Source of the DNA: Flavobacterium flabelliforme
GTDB taxonomy: Bacteria; Bacteroidota; Bacteroidia; Flavobacteriales; Flavobacteriaceae
Assembly (NCBI RefSeq): GCF_017948675.1
Contig: NZ_JAGFBU010000008.1
Coordinates: 1-64,000, forward strand
Length of the DNA: 64,000 nucleotides
Direction: 5' to 3'
Shown here: positions 27,101 to 35,265 of the stretch, one piece after another
How the letters are laid out: the number at the start of each line of letters is the position of its first letter
Position numbering within the stretch: the first letter of the stretch is position 1
Translations under genes and position numbers: made by a program
The notes under the pieces: generated by a model
The model's input: the letters and a program-made list of their open reading frames with translations, nothing else
Told to the model about the DNA's origin: nothing
Databases searched by the model: none

Positions 27101-29383
27101 ATGGGGATTACTGGAGAAACAGCTTCAAATCTTTCTGCTGGGAATTATGCACTAAATGTAAAAGATAGAAATGGCATTGTATTAGGAACTTATTACAATA
27201 ATCAGCTTATCAAAGAAATTGATGCAATACAATTCATACAAGAACCTTCTAAATTATCAGTAACAATAACTAAAGGTGACGTTTTTTGTAACGGCGGTTA
27301 TGACGGTTGGGCTACAGCCAATGTAGTAGGAGGTACACCACCGTATAATTATAATTGGTCTAATGGGGTTTTAGTATCTGAAAACACCATATTAAAAGCA
27401 GGTAAATATGTAATTAACATTACAGATGCTAAAGGTTGTTCTACTCAAAATGAAGTCACTATTGTAGAACCTATAGATTCAATTGCTGTCAAAGTCGAAA
27501 AAATTATTAACCCAAGTTTTTACCAAGCAACTAATGGTAAAATTACCGTTACTGTAAAAGGTGGAACATTATTTCCTGATAATAGTTATTGGTTTGAGTG
27601 GAAGAATAGTAGAGGGGTGGTTCAAAAATCAACAACAACTACTTTTATGGATGGTGAATATACTATCACATTAAGCGATCTTCCTGAAGAAACCTACAAT
27701 TTAACTATCAGAGACTCCAATTATAGTTTAGCTAAAAGCAAAATGGGATGTACTGTCCTAAATACTATGGTATCTCTTGAAGATCCAGATCCTCTTGAAG
27801 TTACTTTTGAAATTGTAAATACTATTTCATGTCATGTTGATAATGATTTTGGTAATGAGAAAGACACAGCGCCAGCAGATAGTCAAAGAGATGAATCTCA
27901 AGACGGAATTTTAGTTGCTCATGTAAAAGGGGGAATTAAGTTAGAAACAAATCAAAACAATGGTCTACCTTATTATTACACTTGGAAAAAGCAAAATGGG
28001 GATGGTTCCTGGAGTATCTGGGACGATCAAGACGAAACAGCACAAAATTTACCCGAAGGGAATTATGCTTTGAATATTGAAGATGCTAATGGTATAAAAT
28101 TAGGAACTTATATAAATAATGTTTTAGTAAAGGAAGTTGATGTAACCCAGTACATGAAACAGCCTGATAAGTTAAACCTAATATTTACTAAACTGGATGT
28201 AGGATGTACTGCTGCTGATGATGGATGGGCAGAGGCTCATGTAACAGGAGGAACAGCTCCCTATAGTTTCCAGTGGACAAACGAGTCTACTACTCCAAGA
28301 ATTGATTATTTAACAGCTAATAATTATTTTGTTCTTGTCACTGATGCAAAAGGCTGTAGTATTCAAGGCAGTATTTTTGTAGGTGATTCTGACGGAGTTA
28401 TAGCAACAGAAACAATTAAAAATCCAACTTGTTTTCAAGGAAATGATGGATCCATCAATTTAGACGTTAATGGAGGAAATTTACCCTATAATTACAAATG
28501 GAGTACAGGAGCTACTACTAAAAATGTTCAAAATCTTTCTGCAGGAAATTATGAGGTAGAAATTTTATGTCCTGATTGCTGTGTTTATAAAAAGAAATTT
28601 GTCCTTAAAAATCCAGACCCTATAATTGTTAACGTAGGTGAAGACAGAACCTTATGTGATGGGCAAACTTTAGATGTAGATGCCACTAATGCTAATGAAA
28701 AAGCAAAATACAGCTGGACTTCAACAAATGGATTTACATCAAATGAAGCTAAAGTTACTTTATCCAAAGCAGGTACCTATCATATAAAAGTTACTTCGGT
28801 TTTAGGATGTATCGGAGAAGATGAAATTACGATTAAAACAAGTCAAAACGCTATTAGTTCTGAGTTTTTATTGAGTTCACAAGCTTATTTAGACGAAGAG
28901 GTCATTTTGGTTAATATCAGTGACCCTTTTGGAGAAAGTAGTAAATGGAAAATTCCAAGTGGAGTAACTATAGTAGAGCAAAAAGAAAAGTATATTACCT
29001 TAAAATTTGATACCGTGGGTACCTATGCCTTAGGGTTGCAACAAACTCAAGGAGATTGTTTTGCTACGTATACTAAAAATATTGTAGTTGAAGAAAGGAA
29101 TTCAATAGCTGTTCCAAGTTCAAACTCAAAATTCATTACTGATTTTATTGTCGCTCCTAATCCAAATGATGGGAATTTCAAGGCCTTTATAAATTTTGAA
29201 GAAGTTAATGCTTTCAATTTAAGATTGTTTACTGGAAGTGGTCAATTTACTACGATACAAAAGAAAGCCTCAGGAAAGAAAAAGTATGAAGTTGACTTTA
29301 GCACCACTTTAGCAGCAGGATTGTATATTCTAGTATTAGAAACAGAGCAACAAACGCTTGTTAAAAAAATCATCATCTATTAA
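24149..29383 (+). CDS. Giant SprB-repeat protein with T9SS type A sorting domain
   Basis: 1744 residues. A Sec signal (MKKFYLLFFLMISVVGFAQ) is followed by about 400 residues of unrecognised beta-rich sequence with several Cys. SprB-type repeats come next, with the cores VLCKDGKDGSITINASGG, VACYQGNNGFAEANVEGG, VFCNGGYDGWATANVVGG and PTCFQGNDGSINLDVNGG. Three long tandem units of about 306 residues span roughly 495-1413. The end (VAPNPNDGNFKAFINFEE to LVKKIIIY, about 1665-1744) is a type A C-terminal sorting domain, so the protein leaves through T9SS and is attached to or released from the cell surface. SprB repeats occur in the gliding adhesin SprB. It lies one base ahead of the toxin gene. 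Confidence 0.88.
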   Translation: MKKFYLLFFLMISVVGFAQIDLTGDANYKLNIIGYQDRDSDGCGDIDGLKHIKATRKDGSTFFIFKGRKVFENIDYQEIHTKVNPIVNLEFYKVVRWKTAIGCNGGPNNNYDKIDITSPCFSLHQPDAGSNLSLLTITSKPYVKINESSIPLYLGDSKVLKISLPDNLNSNHYNWKYKVGNGPEQTIPNPFNNKSILNLKGEDFLSEADYGKSISVWVNMDCNEGKKLAEGYARLEAYNKFINCKNECLNGSIFKLSKCVSKCVDNFEGDYNIAYTHDLEVKHQSINSNIISFTYLKSAPKAVSFEEIKPRCNDAQDGSVNFTFNRNLYPGEQLRYTLLDVDAKGTPTQNGDLAIKADKTFTISDLKTGNYILQLIGFKDGFNTETDLEIKSFKITAPTPVDFSLVSTNVLCKDGKDGSITINASGGTNEGYEYSLDGGNNWIPFDDNKINKQVLKGLYIINNSPAVYVIKVKDKNGCIAKESDKEKEETITISEPTAALRLEYTLKQDPSFFGAANGKIVAAITGGTIKDDHTYNFEWKDKDGNSVPAIGQYNEDVKTYYITLNAAIAGTYKLTVTDKNYSEANNKAGCSIIESEQKLIQPDPIKIILNQTQAISCNSVSLDPLGNGNKIADGILTAIVTGGIEFTGSANNGLPYKFIWSKYNVITDSWEILSDRNIIKAENLTKGKYSLNVEDAKGTVQGTYSTTKLELAKPTEFEIKEPSPIIITFTSSDVACYQGNNGFAEANVEGGAGSYTYKWFNTGEGIVNQNKIKQLVAGNYTVEVADINGCFAKASIDINEPPSSLSINYKDIIKPTFAGATNGKITAEVSGGTAKKDASYNYVWTNAKGIEQTAVTAIINGVFTITLDNLGADDYFLTVKDENYDTLKNQIINCSVLESKVTLNEPEPLKVVFEIKNTISCNSANQFGNNTDVSPNDGQRDESQDGILIAHVAGGTPLAATANNGLSYYFYWKKQQQDGSWVDLMGITGETASNLSAGNYALNVKDRNGIVLGTYYNNQLIKEIDAIQFIQEPSKLSVTITKGDVFCNGGYDGWATANVVGGTPPYNYNWSNGVLVSENTILKAGKYVINITDAKGCSTQNEVTIVEPIDSIAVKVEKIINPSFYQATNGKITVTVKGGTLFPDNSYWFEWKNSRGVVQKSTTTTFMDGEYTITLSDLPEETYNLTIRDSNYSLAKSKMGCTVLNTMVSLEDPDPLEVTFEIVNTISCHVDNDFGNEKDTAPADSQRDESQDGILVAHVKGGIKLETNQNNGLPYYYTWKKQNGDGSWSIWDDQDETAQNLPEGNYALNIEDANGIKLGTYINNVLVKEVDVTQYMKQPDKLNLIFTKLDVGCTAADDGWAEAHVTGGTAPYSFQWTNESTTPRIDYLTANNYFVLVTDAKGCSIQGSIFVGDSDGVIATETIKNPTCFQGNDGSINLDVNGGNLPYNYKWSTGATTKNVQNLSAGNYEVEILCPDCCVYKKKFVLKNPDPIIVNVGEDRTLCDGQTLDVDATNANEKAKYSWTSTNGFTSNEAKVTLSKAGTYHIKVTSVLGCIGEDEITIKTSQNAISSEFLLSSQAYLDEEVILVNISDPFGESSKWKIPSGVTIVEQKEKYITLKFDTVGTYALGLQQTQGDCFATYTKNIVVEERNSIAVPSSNSKFITDFIVAPNPNDGNFKAFINFEEVNAFNLRLFTGSGQFTTIQKKASGKKKYEVDFSTTLAAGLYILVLETEQQTLVKKIIIY
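25631..28388 (+). repeat. Three tandem super-repeats of about 306 codons in the SprB-like gene
   Basis: Units begin near 25631, 26546 and 27467 (protein positions 495, 800, 1107). Each contains a segment around GAANGKI/GATNGKI/QATNGKI, then an SCNS/SCHV segment with a DGILxAHVxGG core, a GNYALNV-like strand and a short SprB repeat. Units 2 and 3 are the most alike (both keep QRDESQDGIL). Copy number could vary between strains. Confidence 0.75.
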
Positions 29384-29384
29384 A

Positions 29385-32300
29385 ATGAAGACTCATTTCA
29401 AAAATATAATCTTATTTGTATTGTTCTCTCTTTCAGGAATAGTCGATTTTGGTATTTCGGGGTACGCTCAATTATACCCGGTGCAGCTGACGCCTATTTT
29501 TAATAGTCCGTATAGTGTAAAAATATCTGACTATGCCACTAGCATGGATACTAAAATGCAGTTGCTTATCAATCCTAATGATATTTCGATAAACAATAGG
29601 CAAGTACGACTTAAGTTATTTATTCAAGGAAATGGTATTAACATACAAAGTAGTGATTATGTTCAGGGATTACCACCAATATATATTAATGGAGGCGAAT
29701 TAAAAACGATAACCAATACTGATATATCGGCTTTATTTAGATTAGAAAACCTACAAGAAATTTCGGCAAATCAGTATTCAAACCCTTTACCAGAAGGCAT
29801 GTACAGTTTCTGCTTTGAAATGTATGACTATGTTACCAATCAAAAAATTTCTAGAAAAAGTTGCGCCAATTTATACCTTATATTAAATGATCCACCATTA
29901 TTAAATACGCCACAAAATAAGGAGTTAATAGCGTATACAGAGTTTCCTAATATTTTGTTCACCTGGACACCAAGACAAATTAATGCTACTAATGTATCGT
30001 ATCAATTTGAACTTAAGAAACTTTTTGATGCTACTCTAGATCCTCAAATTGGTTTTCAAATGGCTCCTATTTTACATCAGGAAACACTCTTTGGTACGGC
30101 ATTACTTTATAACTTAAGCAAACCTGTATTAGTTCCAGGAATGCGCTATGCCTGGCGTGTAAAAGCCATCTCTACAACAGGACTTTCAGAGAATGCGATG
30201 TTTAAAAATGAGGGTTATAGCGAAATTTATTCCTTCAACTATACCGCCGCATGTTTAGCGCCTAGTTTTGTATTGAGTGAATCGCAAAGCACAAAAAGCG
30301 TTAAAATAACCTGGCAAGGTGTTCCTGAACAAACGCGCTACCAAATTCAGTATAGAAAACAAGGCGTGCGTAATGCCCAATGGTTTTCTAATTACAGCCA
30401 AAATACTCAAAGCTTACTAACTGACTTAGAGCCAGGTGTTACCTATGAGTTTAGAGTAGGGTCTAGTTGCGAATCAGGAAATGACGGAGTACAATCATTT
30501 ACGTATTCAGGGATAAATACCTTTACCACAACTATAGATAATAAAGAGGTAGCTTACAATTGTGGTATTGTTCCAGAAATAAGTATCAACAATCAAAAAC
30601 CGCTTACAAACTTAATACAAAGCGAAACCTTCACTGCAGGAGATTTTCCGGTAACTATTTTAGAACTTAAAGGTGAAAACAGTCCTTATTCAGGACGAGG
30701 ATATATCATAGTTCCTTATTTGGCCGATACAAAAATAGCAGTAGAGTTCAATAGCATCGTTATCAATACGGATTACCAATTAATAAGTGGTGTTGTCGAG
30801 ACAAGCTACAATCCAGAGTGGAAAAATGTTACTGATGTCGAAGATTTTACTGGCGAAGGTCAGGGAGGACAAATTGAAGAAACCGTTGCATTTAAAATAC
30901 AAGATATTGTAATTAATGCCAATGGTGATATTGTAGTTAACGGTACAGAAGGGGAACAAATTATAATTCCTGGGGGTAAAGACACTGTTATTACCGAAGA
31001 TTTAAAAGATGCAAAAGGAAATAGTGTACCAGGAAAAGTGTACACGGTAGACAGTAAAGGGAATGGAAGTAACGAAGGAATTGCCGCTGCTCCTGATGGT
31101 AAACCAACCCCCGCAAATACTGACGGCGTAGATGCAAGCGGCCAAGCGACAGCCTTTACAGCCCAAGGAGCAAGTATAGCATTTACGGTAAACAGTAGTA
31201 AGTATGCCTTTGAGGTTATGCCAAAAAATGCCACAACTGCTTTACAAAAATTGTATAAAAAAGTAAACGGTTTGGCACTACCTTACAAAGCGGTGGTCAA
31301 TGGTTTTAGCGATACTCTTATAGCAACTTTAACGCTTACAGATACAATTGTAAAACCTGAAAATATTGTTTTCAAGACACAAAACGGAGCACTTATAAAC
31401 GCTACACGAAACGATAAAACATTTGAACTTACCGTAAAAGGAAACCTATCATATGCCGAACAGCAAGTGTTGGCCACTGTAAAACAAGGGGGCAAATGGA
31501 AAGTAATTGGGGCATTTATGTTAGTTCATATTTCGCCAAAAGAGGTAAATGTAGCATTAGTTCCTACTGATAAAGTTTCTGAGGATAAGCTGGATGCTAT
31601 CATTGCAGAAACTCAAAAGACCTACAATAAAGTAGGTATTAAAATAAATTTTAAGAAAGAAGGAATACTTAATATTAATTCAGTCGTATCAGGTAATACA
31701 ATTACAACTGAAAAAAACACCATTACTTCTACTTATAGTACAGATCAACAGAAAATCAATGCTTTATATAAAAGTGAAAGCTATGTATTATTTATTACTG
31801 ATAAAACTTCAAGTACAGGACAGCAAGGCTATATGCGCTTGAACGGACAATATGGTTACGTATTTAACTCAGCAAATAGTAGTACACCAGCACACGAATT
31901 AGGCCATGGGATTTTTAAATTGGAGCACCCTTTTGAACAGTATAATACCTCAGAATCAAGCACTGATTTATTGATGGATTACAGTCAAGGTACCGTTTTA
32001 AACCACCAAGATTGGAAACAGATTAATGATCCTGCATTTAAATTTTATGGGTTTCAGAGTCAGTCGAGTGGAGAGTTGGCAGGTGGATTTGGTATTGCGC
32101 CAAATTGGAGTTTTGTTAATAATGGCGAAGAAACAACTGTAGCTTACCTTGAAGTTGCTGAAAAAGGATTCGTGGGCGGATTTAAAAACGGTAAAAAAAC
32201 ATATAAATGGGATGCGACAAACAAAGTGTATGTTAATGATGCAGACACAACGGATGTTTTTAAATTACCAACTTCCAAACCAACCTTAAAAGAGAGTAGA

Positions 32301-34364
32301 ATTTATTTGTTTTTCGATAATGATAAATCGATTACCAGGCATAAATACCTTAGAACCATTTACAATGAGGAACTAAAGATAGTACTTGATAGTAAGGTGT
32401 CAGAAAAACTAAGTGCTTTCATAGATAAATATGCTACTAAAGACAACTTCAGACGTGAAAAAGAAGATAGAACTACTTATTGGGGATTTGTAGCCTGCAA
32501 TGGATGTAATTATGAAGGAGCTGGTAATGGAACAGATATTAGCTATAGTAATTATTTGGATGGTTTAGGAAAACTTGCAAATAAAGGTTATAAAAATGAT
32601 CCAGTAGATGTAAACACATCTGAGAGTCACGTTTACGACTATTCAGCTATTATTACAGAGAAAGAAAAAAATAAAATTCTTTCTGAAATGTCTGGTATCA
32701 AAACAGATTCAGGAATTATTACTAAAATATTTTTTACTGATACCAAAACACCTGATGTTAAACGTAAAGAAATAACGGATTATTTAGCAAATTTAAAAGG
32801 TGTAGAAACTGCATTATGGATAGATTTTGACGCCAATGGTAAAGCTACCATAAAAACTGTTTTAGGAGATAAAATAGGAGGAAAAGTTAGTTCCGAGATG
32901 AATAAGTACCTGTCACTTATGGCAGAAGTATTACCTAAATTTGAAGGGAAGTACACCGCTTTTAACCCTTTAACAGCAATGTTAGACGGTTTAGCTGGGC
33001 TTATAGGTAAGGCCAAAATACCAGCACGTTTTTATAATCCTGATGAAAAGGATTATAACTCGTTTCCAGCTGAAGTATTCTCTTATGCTACATTGACTGT
33101 ACTCAATGATAAATTAACTAGTATAGCTACTAACAAAGACCCTTACACTGAGAAGTACTCTTCTAGTAGAGCAAGTTTTGCTTTTACTTGCGGTATTTGG
33201 AACGGATTTGTAGGTGCTGTTGGAGGTATTCCAGAAGGTGGATCTATGGTGATTAAGTTAATCACCAATGAAGATAAAACCAGAACAAAACTATTTGAAG
33301 CATTTTCGAAACTGGAATGGAAAACTATTGAAACCCTTGCAGATGAACAATGGAATAAATACACAGCCAACCCATGTATGGTTTCTTATGGCACGGGAGA
33401 AGTAGGTTTTATAGTTGTATCCTGTTTTTATGGAGCTGGAGAAGCAAAGGGATTAGCTACTTTTTTTCAAACTCTTGATAAACTTGATGCTGTTGGAGCA
33501 GTTATAAGTAAAGTGTCTAAGTTAGCAGGAAAGGTTATTAAACCTGTTTTGAATACTTCGGGTAAAGCATTTAAATTTATTTTACGTGAGGGTGCAGAAT
33601 TCATAAGAGATACTAGACTTATAATAAAGCCATCATCGAATTTATATTGCGGTTTCCCAATATTAGATATTAAATTAATTCGTAAAGGTGCAGAATTTAC
33701 AGAAGATGAAATAAAATCTTTAAAATCTAAAGTTGATGAAGCAATAAATGTTGAAGGAGGAATTGAAAAGTTACCATTAGACGAAAGTGGCAATAGAATA
33801 TTAGAGATTGATATAAATGGAGAAAAAACACCAGTTATTATAGGTGGCGATGAAAACCTAGATAAAATCAAATCAAATATAGATAATGTAAAACCTAATA
33901 AACTTGAAGTTACTAATGCGTTTGACGATGCAGGAAAGCTTAAAAAAAATGTAAGATACAAATCAGGAGAATTTGAATATTGGGGAGAAACAGATGAACT
34001 GGGGCGTTTAGAATCAATGACAACGGATAATCTACAAATAACAGATAGAGAAAAAAGATTAATACATCAAAATAAAACTGCAGGAAAAGAATTTGGGGAT
34101 CATGCAGGTCATTTAATCGGTGACAGATTTGGTGGTTCAAAAGAACTTGATAATATTGTATCGCAGCTTAGTAGTGTAAATCTAAGTGATTTTAAAATTA
34201 TCGAAAATAAATGGGCTAAGGCATTAAGTGAAGTCCCTCCGTCAAAAGTAGAAGTAAATATAAAAGTAATTTATAAAGCAGATGGTATTCGACCTAGTGA
34301 ATTTGAAGTAAAATATAAAATAGATGGGAAATTAAGTACTGTAAAAATATCTAATGTAAAATAA
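29385..34364 (+). CDS. Polymorphic toxin: TANFOR/FN3 protein with metallopeptidase-like motif and C-terminal nuclease
   Basis: 1659 residues from the ATG one base behind the previous stop (an in-frame TTG at 29358 is rejected). A signal peptide ending near GYAQ is followed by a TANFOR-like domain (about 28-175; PVQLTPIFNSPYSVKISDY, GMYSFCFEMYDY) and FN3 modules (about 180-385). A Gly/Ala-rich beta region comes next, then a zinc-peptidase-like AHELGHGIFKLEHP with H837, E838, H841, H848. A hydrophobic pre-toxin stretch (about 1265-1380) precedes residues 1510-1659, a DNA/RNA non-specific endonuclease of the YeeF-CT type: NVRYKSGEFEYWGETDELGR, GDHAGHLIGDRFGGS (D1572, H1573, H1576), NIVSQLSSVN and ENKWAKAL. 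There is no T9SS sorting domain. The nuclease would kill competitors; the immunity gene follows after 2 bases. Confidence 0.87.
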   Translation: MKTHFKNIILFVLFSLSGIVDFGISGYAQLYPVQLTPIFNSPYSVKISDYATSMDTKMQLLINPNDISINNRQVRLKLFIQGNGINIQSSDYVQGLPPIYINGGELKTITNTDISALFRLENLQEISANQYSNPLPEGMYSFCFEMYDYVTNQKISRKSCANLYLILNDPPLLNTPQNKELIAYTEFPNILFTWTPRQINATNVSYQFELKKLFDATLDPQIGFQMAPILHQETLFGTALLYNLSKPVLVPGMRYAWRVKAISTTGLSENAMFKNEGYSEIYSFNYTAACLAPSFVLSESQSTKSVKITWQGVPEQTRYQIQYRKQGVRNAQWFSNYSQNTQSLLTDLEPGVTYEFRVGSSCESGNDGVQSFTYSGINTFTTTIDNKEVAYNCGIVPEISINNQKPLTNLIQSETFTAGDFPVTILELKGENSPYSGRGYIIVPYLADTKIAVEFNSIVINTDYQLISGVVETSYNPEWKNVTDVEDFTGEGQGGQIEETVAFKIQDIVINANGDIVVNGTEGEQIIIPGGKDTVITEDLKDAKGNSVPGKVYTVDSKGNGSNEGIAAAPDGKPTPANTDGVDASGQATAFTAQGASIAFTVNSSKYAFEVMPKNATTALQKLYKKVNGLALPYKAVVNGFSDTLIATLTLTDTIVKPENIVFKTQNGALINATRNDKTFELTVKGNLSYAEQQVLATVKQGGKWKVIGAFMLVHISPKEVNVALVPTDKVSEDKLDAIIAETQKTYNKVGIKINFKKEGILNINSVVSGNTITTEKNTITSTYSTDQQKINALYKSESYVLFITDKTSSTGQQGYMRLNGQYGYVFNSANSSTPAHELGHGIFKLEHPFEQYNTSESSTDLLMDYSQGTVLNHQDWKQINDPAFKFYGFQSQSSGELAGGFGIAPNWSFVNNGEETTVAYLEVAEKGFVGGFKNGKKTYKWDATNKVYVNDADTTDVFKLPTSKPTLKESRIYLFFDNDKSITRHKYLRTIYNEELKIVLDSKVSEKLSAFIDKYATKDNFRREKEDRTTYWGFVACNGCNYEGAGNGTDISYSNYLDGLGKLANKGYKNDPVDVNTSESHVYDYSAIITEKEKNKILSEMSGIKTDSGIITKIFFTDTKTPDVKRKEITDYLANLKGVETALWIDFDANGKATIKTVLGDKIGGKVSSEMNKYLSLMAEVLPKFEGKYTAFNPLTAMLDGLAGLIGKAKIPARFYNPDEKDYNSFPAEVFSYATLTVLNDKLTSIATNKDPYTEKYSSSRASFAFTCGIWNGFVGAVGGIPEGGSMVIKLITNEDKTRTKLFEAFSKLEWKTIETLADEQWNKYTANPCMVSYGTGEVGFIVVSCFYGAGEAKGLATFFQTLDKLDAVGAVISKVSKLAGKVIKPVLNTSGKAFKFILREGAEFIRDTRLIIKPSSNLYCGFPILDIKLIRKGAEFTEDEIKSLKSKVDEAINVEGGIEKLPLDESGNRILEIDINGEKTPVIIGGDENLDKIKSNIDNVKPNKLEVTNAFDDAGKLKKNVRYKSGEFEYWGETDELGRLESMTTDNLQITDREKRLIHQNKTAGKEFGDHAGHLIGDRFGGSKELDNIVSQLSSVNLSDFKIIENKWAKALSEVPPSKVEVNIKVIYKADGIRPSEFEVKYKIDGKLSTVKISNVK

Positions 34365-34366
34365 TT

Positions 34367-34813
34367 ATGAATCAAAGCGAATTTGATATAAAGTTACAAA
34401 AATGTATAAAAAATGTAATTGAAATTGCATGGGACTACATTTATAATTTTGATGAACTTGATGCAATATATATATATATATTGCTGGGCAGAATAAAAAC
34501 TTCAGAACATGTATTCCTATATAATGAAATACCTTTTGAAAAACATAAAATTTCAGACATAAAATCCCAGTTTGTAGTCGTAGATGATAGGCAGGAATTA
34601 TTAAACAATGAAACTATAACTGAGATTGAGAAAATAGAAAATTTATTTAATGAATATAACAGAGATATGCCTTTTGAAATAAAAATTATTTATTCGCTTA
34701 AGACAAAAAAAATGGAGTTAAATTTTAATTATGAAAACCCTTTCGTCAATAAAAATAGTTCTATTGATGATGGTTATTTATCTTGGATGAAGACTTTGGG
34801 TATAAAGTTATAA
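34367..34813 (+). CDS. Probable immunity protein, YezG/DUF600-like
   Basis: 148 residues, acidic, no signal peptide, so it acts in the cytosol. It lies 2 bases behind the nuclease toxin, the usual place of an immunity gene. The pattern (N-terminal helix with AWDYIYNFDE, central beta strands, IEKIENLFNEYNRDMP, then KKMELNFNYENPF) resembles YezG, which neutralises the related YeeF nuclease tail of Bacillus. I am sure of the immunity role by position, less sure of the family. Confidence 0.7.
   Translation: MNQSEFDIKLQKCIKNVIEIAWDYIYNFDELDAIYIYILLGRIKTSEHVFLYNEIPFEKHKISDIKSQFVVVDDRQELLNNETITEIEKIENLFNEYNRDMPFEIKIIYSLKTKKMELNFNYENPFVNKNSSIDDGYLSWMKTLGIKL
34466..34481 (+). repeat. (AT)8 dinucleotide tract inside the immunity gene
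   Basis: Sixteen bases of perfect alternating AT encode the alternating I-Y run at residues 34-38. A slip of one unit would shift the frame early in the gene. Confidence 0.8.
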
Positions 34814-34833
34814 ATTAACCCTTGCTGGCTTGA

Positions 34834-34877
34834 GCGTATGCTAGGCGTATGCTAGCGCGAGCGTCTTGCTCGTGCCC
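34834..34877. repeat. REP-like element A: 11-bp direct duplication and GC-rich hairpin
   Basis: GCGTATGCTAG occurs twice back to back (34834-34844, 34845-34855). It is followed by an 8-bp stem with one wobble (34855-34862 with 34868-34875, loop GTCTT) and GCCCAC. The GC-rich text stands out from the AT-rich surroundings and shares GCCCAC with element B. Such hairpins accompany REP-associated tyrosine transposases. Confidence 0.6.
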
Positions 34878-34902
34878 ACAAAGTAAACACAATATTAATT
34901 AA

Positions 34903-34977
34903 ATGAGTACAAAATATAAATTTGGAGAAAAAAAAGGAGCTTACTTTGTGAGGTTCTCCAGCTCCGCAAAGACTTAA
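34903..34977 (+). pseudogene. 5' remnant of a REP-associated (Y1/IS200-like) transposase
   Basis: The 24 codons read MSTKYKFGEKKGAYFVRFS and then stop. The opening MSxKYKF...GAYFVxF is the usual N-terminus of Bacteroidetes Y1_Tnp/RAYT transposases, which continue with a VDVFTR segment and a HxH nuclease motif. Nothing of these remains. It is a truncated remnant, not a functional gene. Confidence 0.55.
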
Positions 34978-34994
34978 TTAATAGTCTGCTCGCT

Positions 34995-35018
34995 GCGCAA
35001 ATGTCTCCGACTTTGCGC
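34995..35018. repeat. REP-like hairpin B
   Basis: GCGCAAA (34995-35001) pairs perfectly with TTTGCGC (35012-35018) around a 10-base loop, followed by CCAC as in element A. It lies between the two transposase remnants. Confidence 0.6.
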
Positions 35019-35083
35019 CCACTGCTATCAGCCATTGCGAAAATCAAGATTTAATTGTATAACTAAAATAATTAAAATAAAAT

Positions 35084-35185
35084 ATGACCAAAGAAGGCTA
35101 TGTAATACGAGATCAAAAGAAGGCACATTTTATAACTGCAACAGTTGTAGATTGGGTTGATGTTTTTACTGGTTTTTTTAAATAG
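35084..35185 (+). pseudogene. 5' remnant of a second REP-associated transposase
   Basis: The 33 codons read MTKEGYVIRDQKKAHFITAT followed by VVDWVDVFT, then diverge (GFFK) and stop. Full-length relatives continue VDVFTR and carry the HxH and Tyr catalytic motifs about 60-130 residues later; these are absent. The N-terminus differs from the other remnant (KEGYVIRDQ versus KYKFGEKKG), so two distinct elements decayed here. Confidence 0.62.
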
Positions 35186-35265
35186 TAAAAAAGCAGTCTT
35201 TAGCAAATTGACAAGAAATAAAAACACAATAAAAACACAATAAAAATTTTACAAATAAATAAAAC

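Noticed and set aside
25631..28388. Repeats as a CRISPR array
   Set aside because: The repeats are about 920 bases long, coding and imperfect; there are no short repeats with spacers anywhere in the window and no cas genes.
30860..31234. Minus-strand frame of 124 codons within the toxin gene
   Set aside because: Shadow of the Gly/Ala-rich part of the TANFOR protein; composition rich in Pro, Ser and Ala without family likeness.
31893..31928. Classical metzincin signature in the toxin protein
   Set aside because: The third His is one residue farther than in HExxHxxGxxH, so I call it zincin-like only.
33467..33961. Minus-strand frame of 164 codons within the toxin gene
   Set aside because: It mirrors the toxin gene in another frame, is Ser/Leu/Ile-rich in the way such shadows are, and has no domain or promoter.
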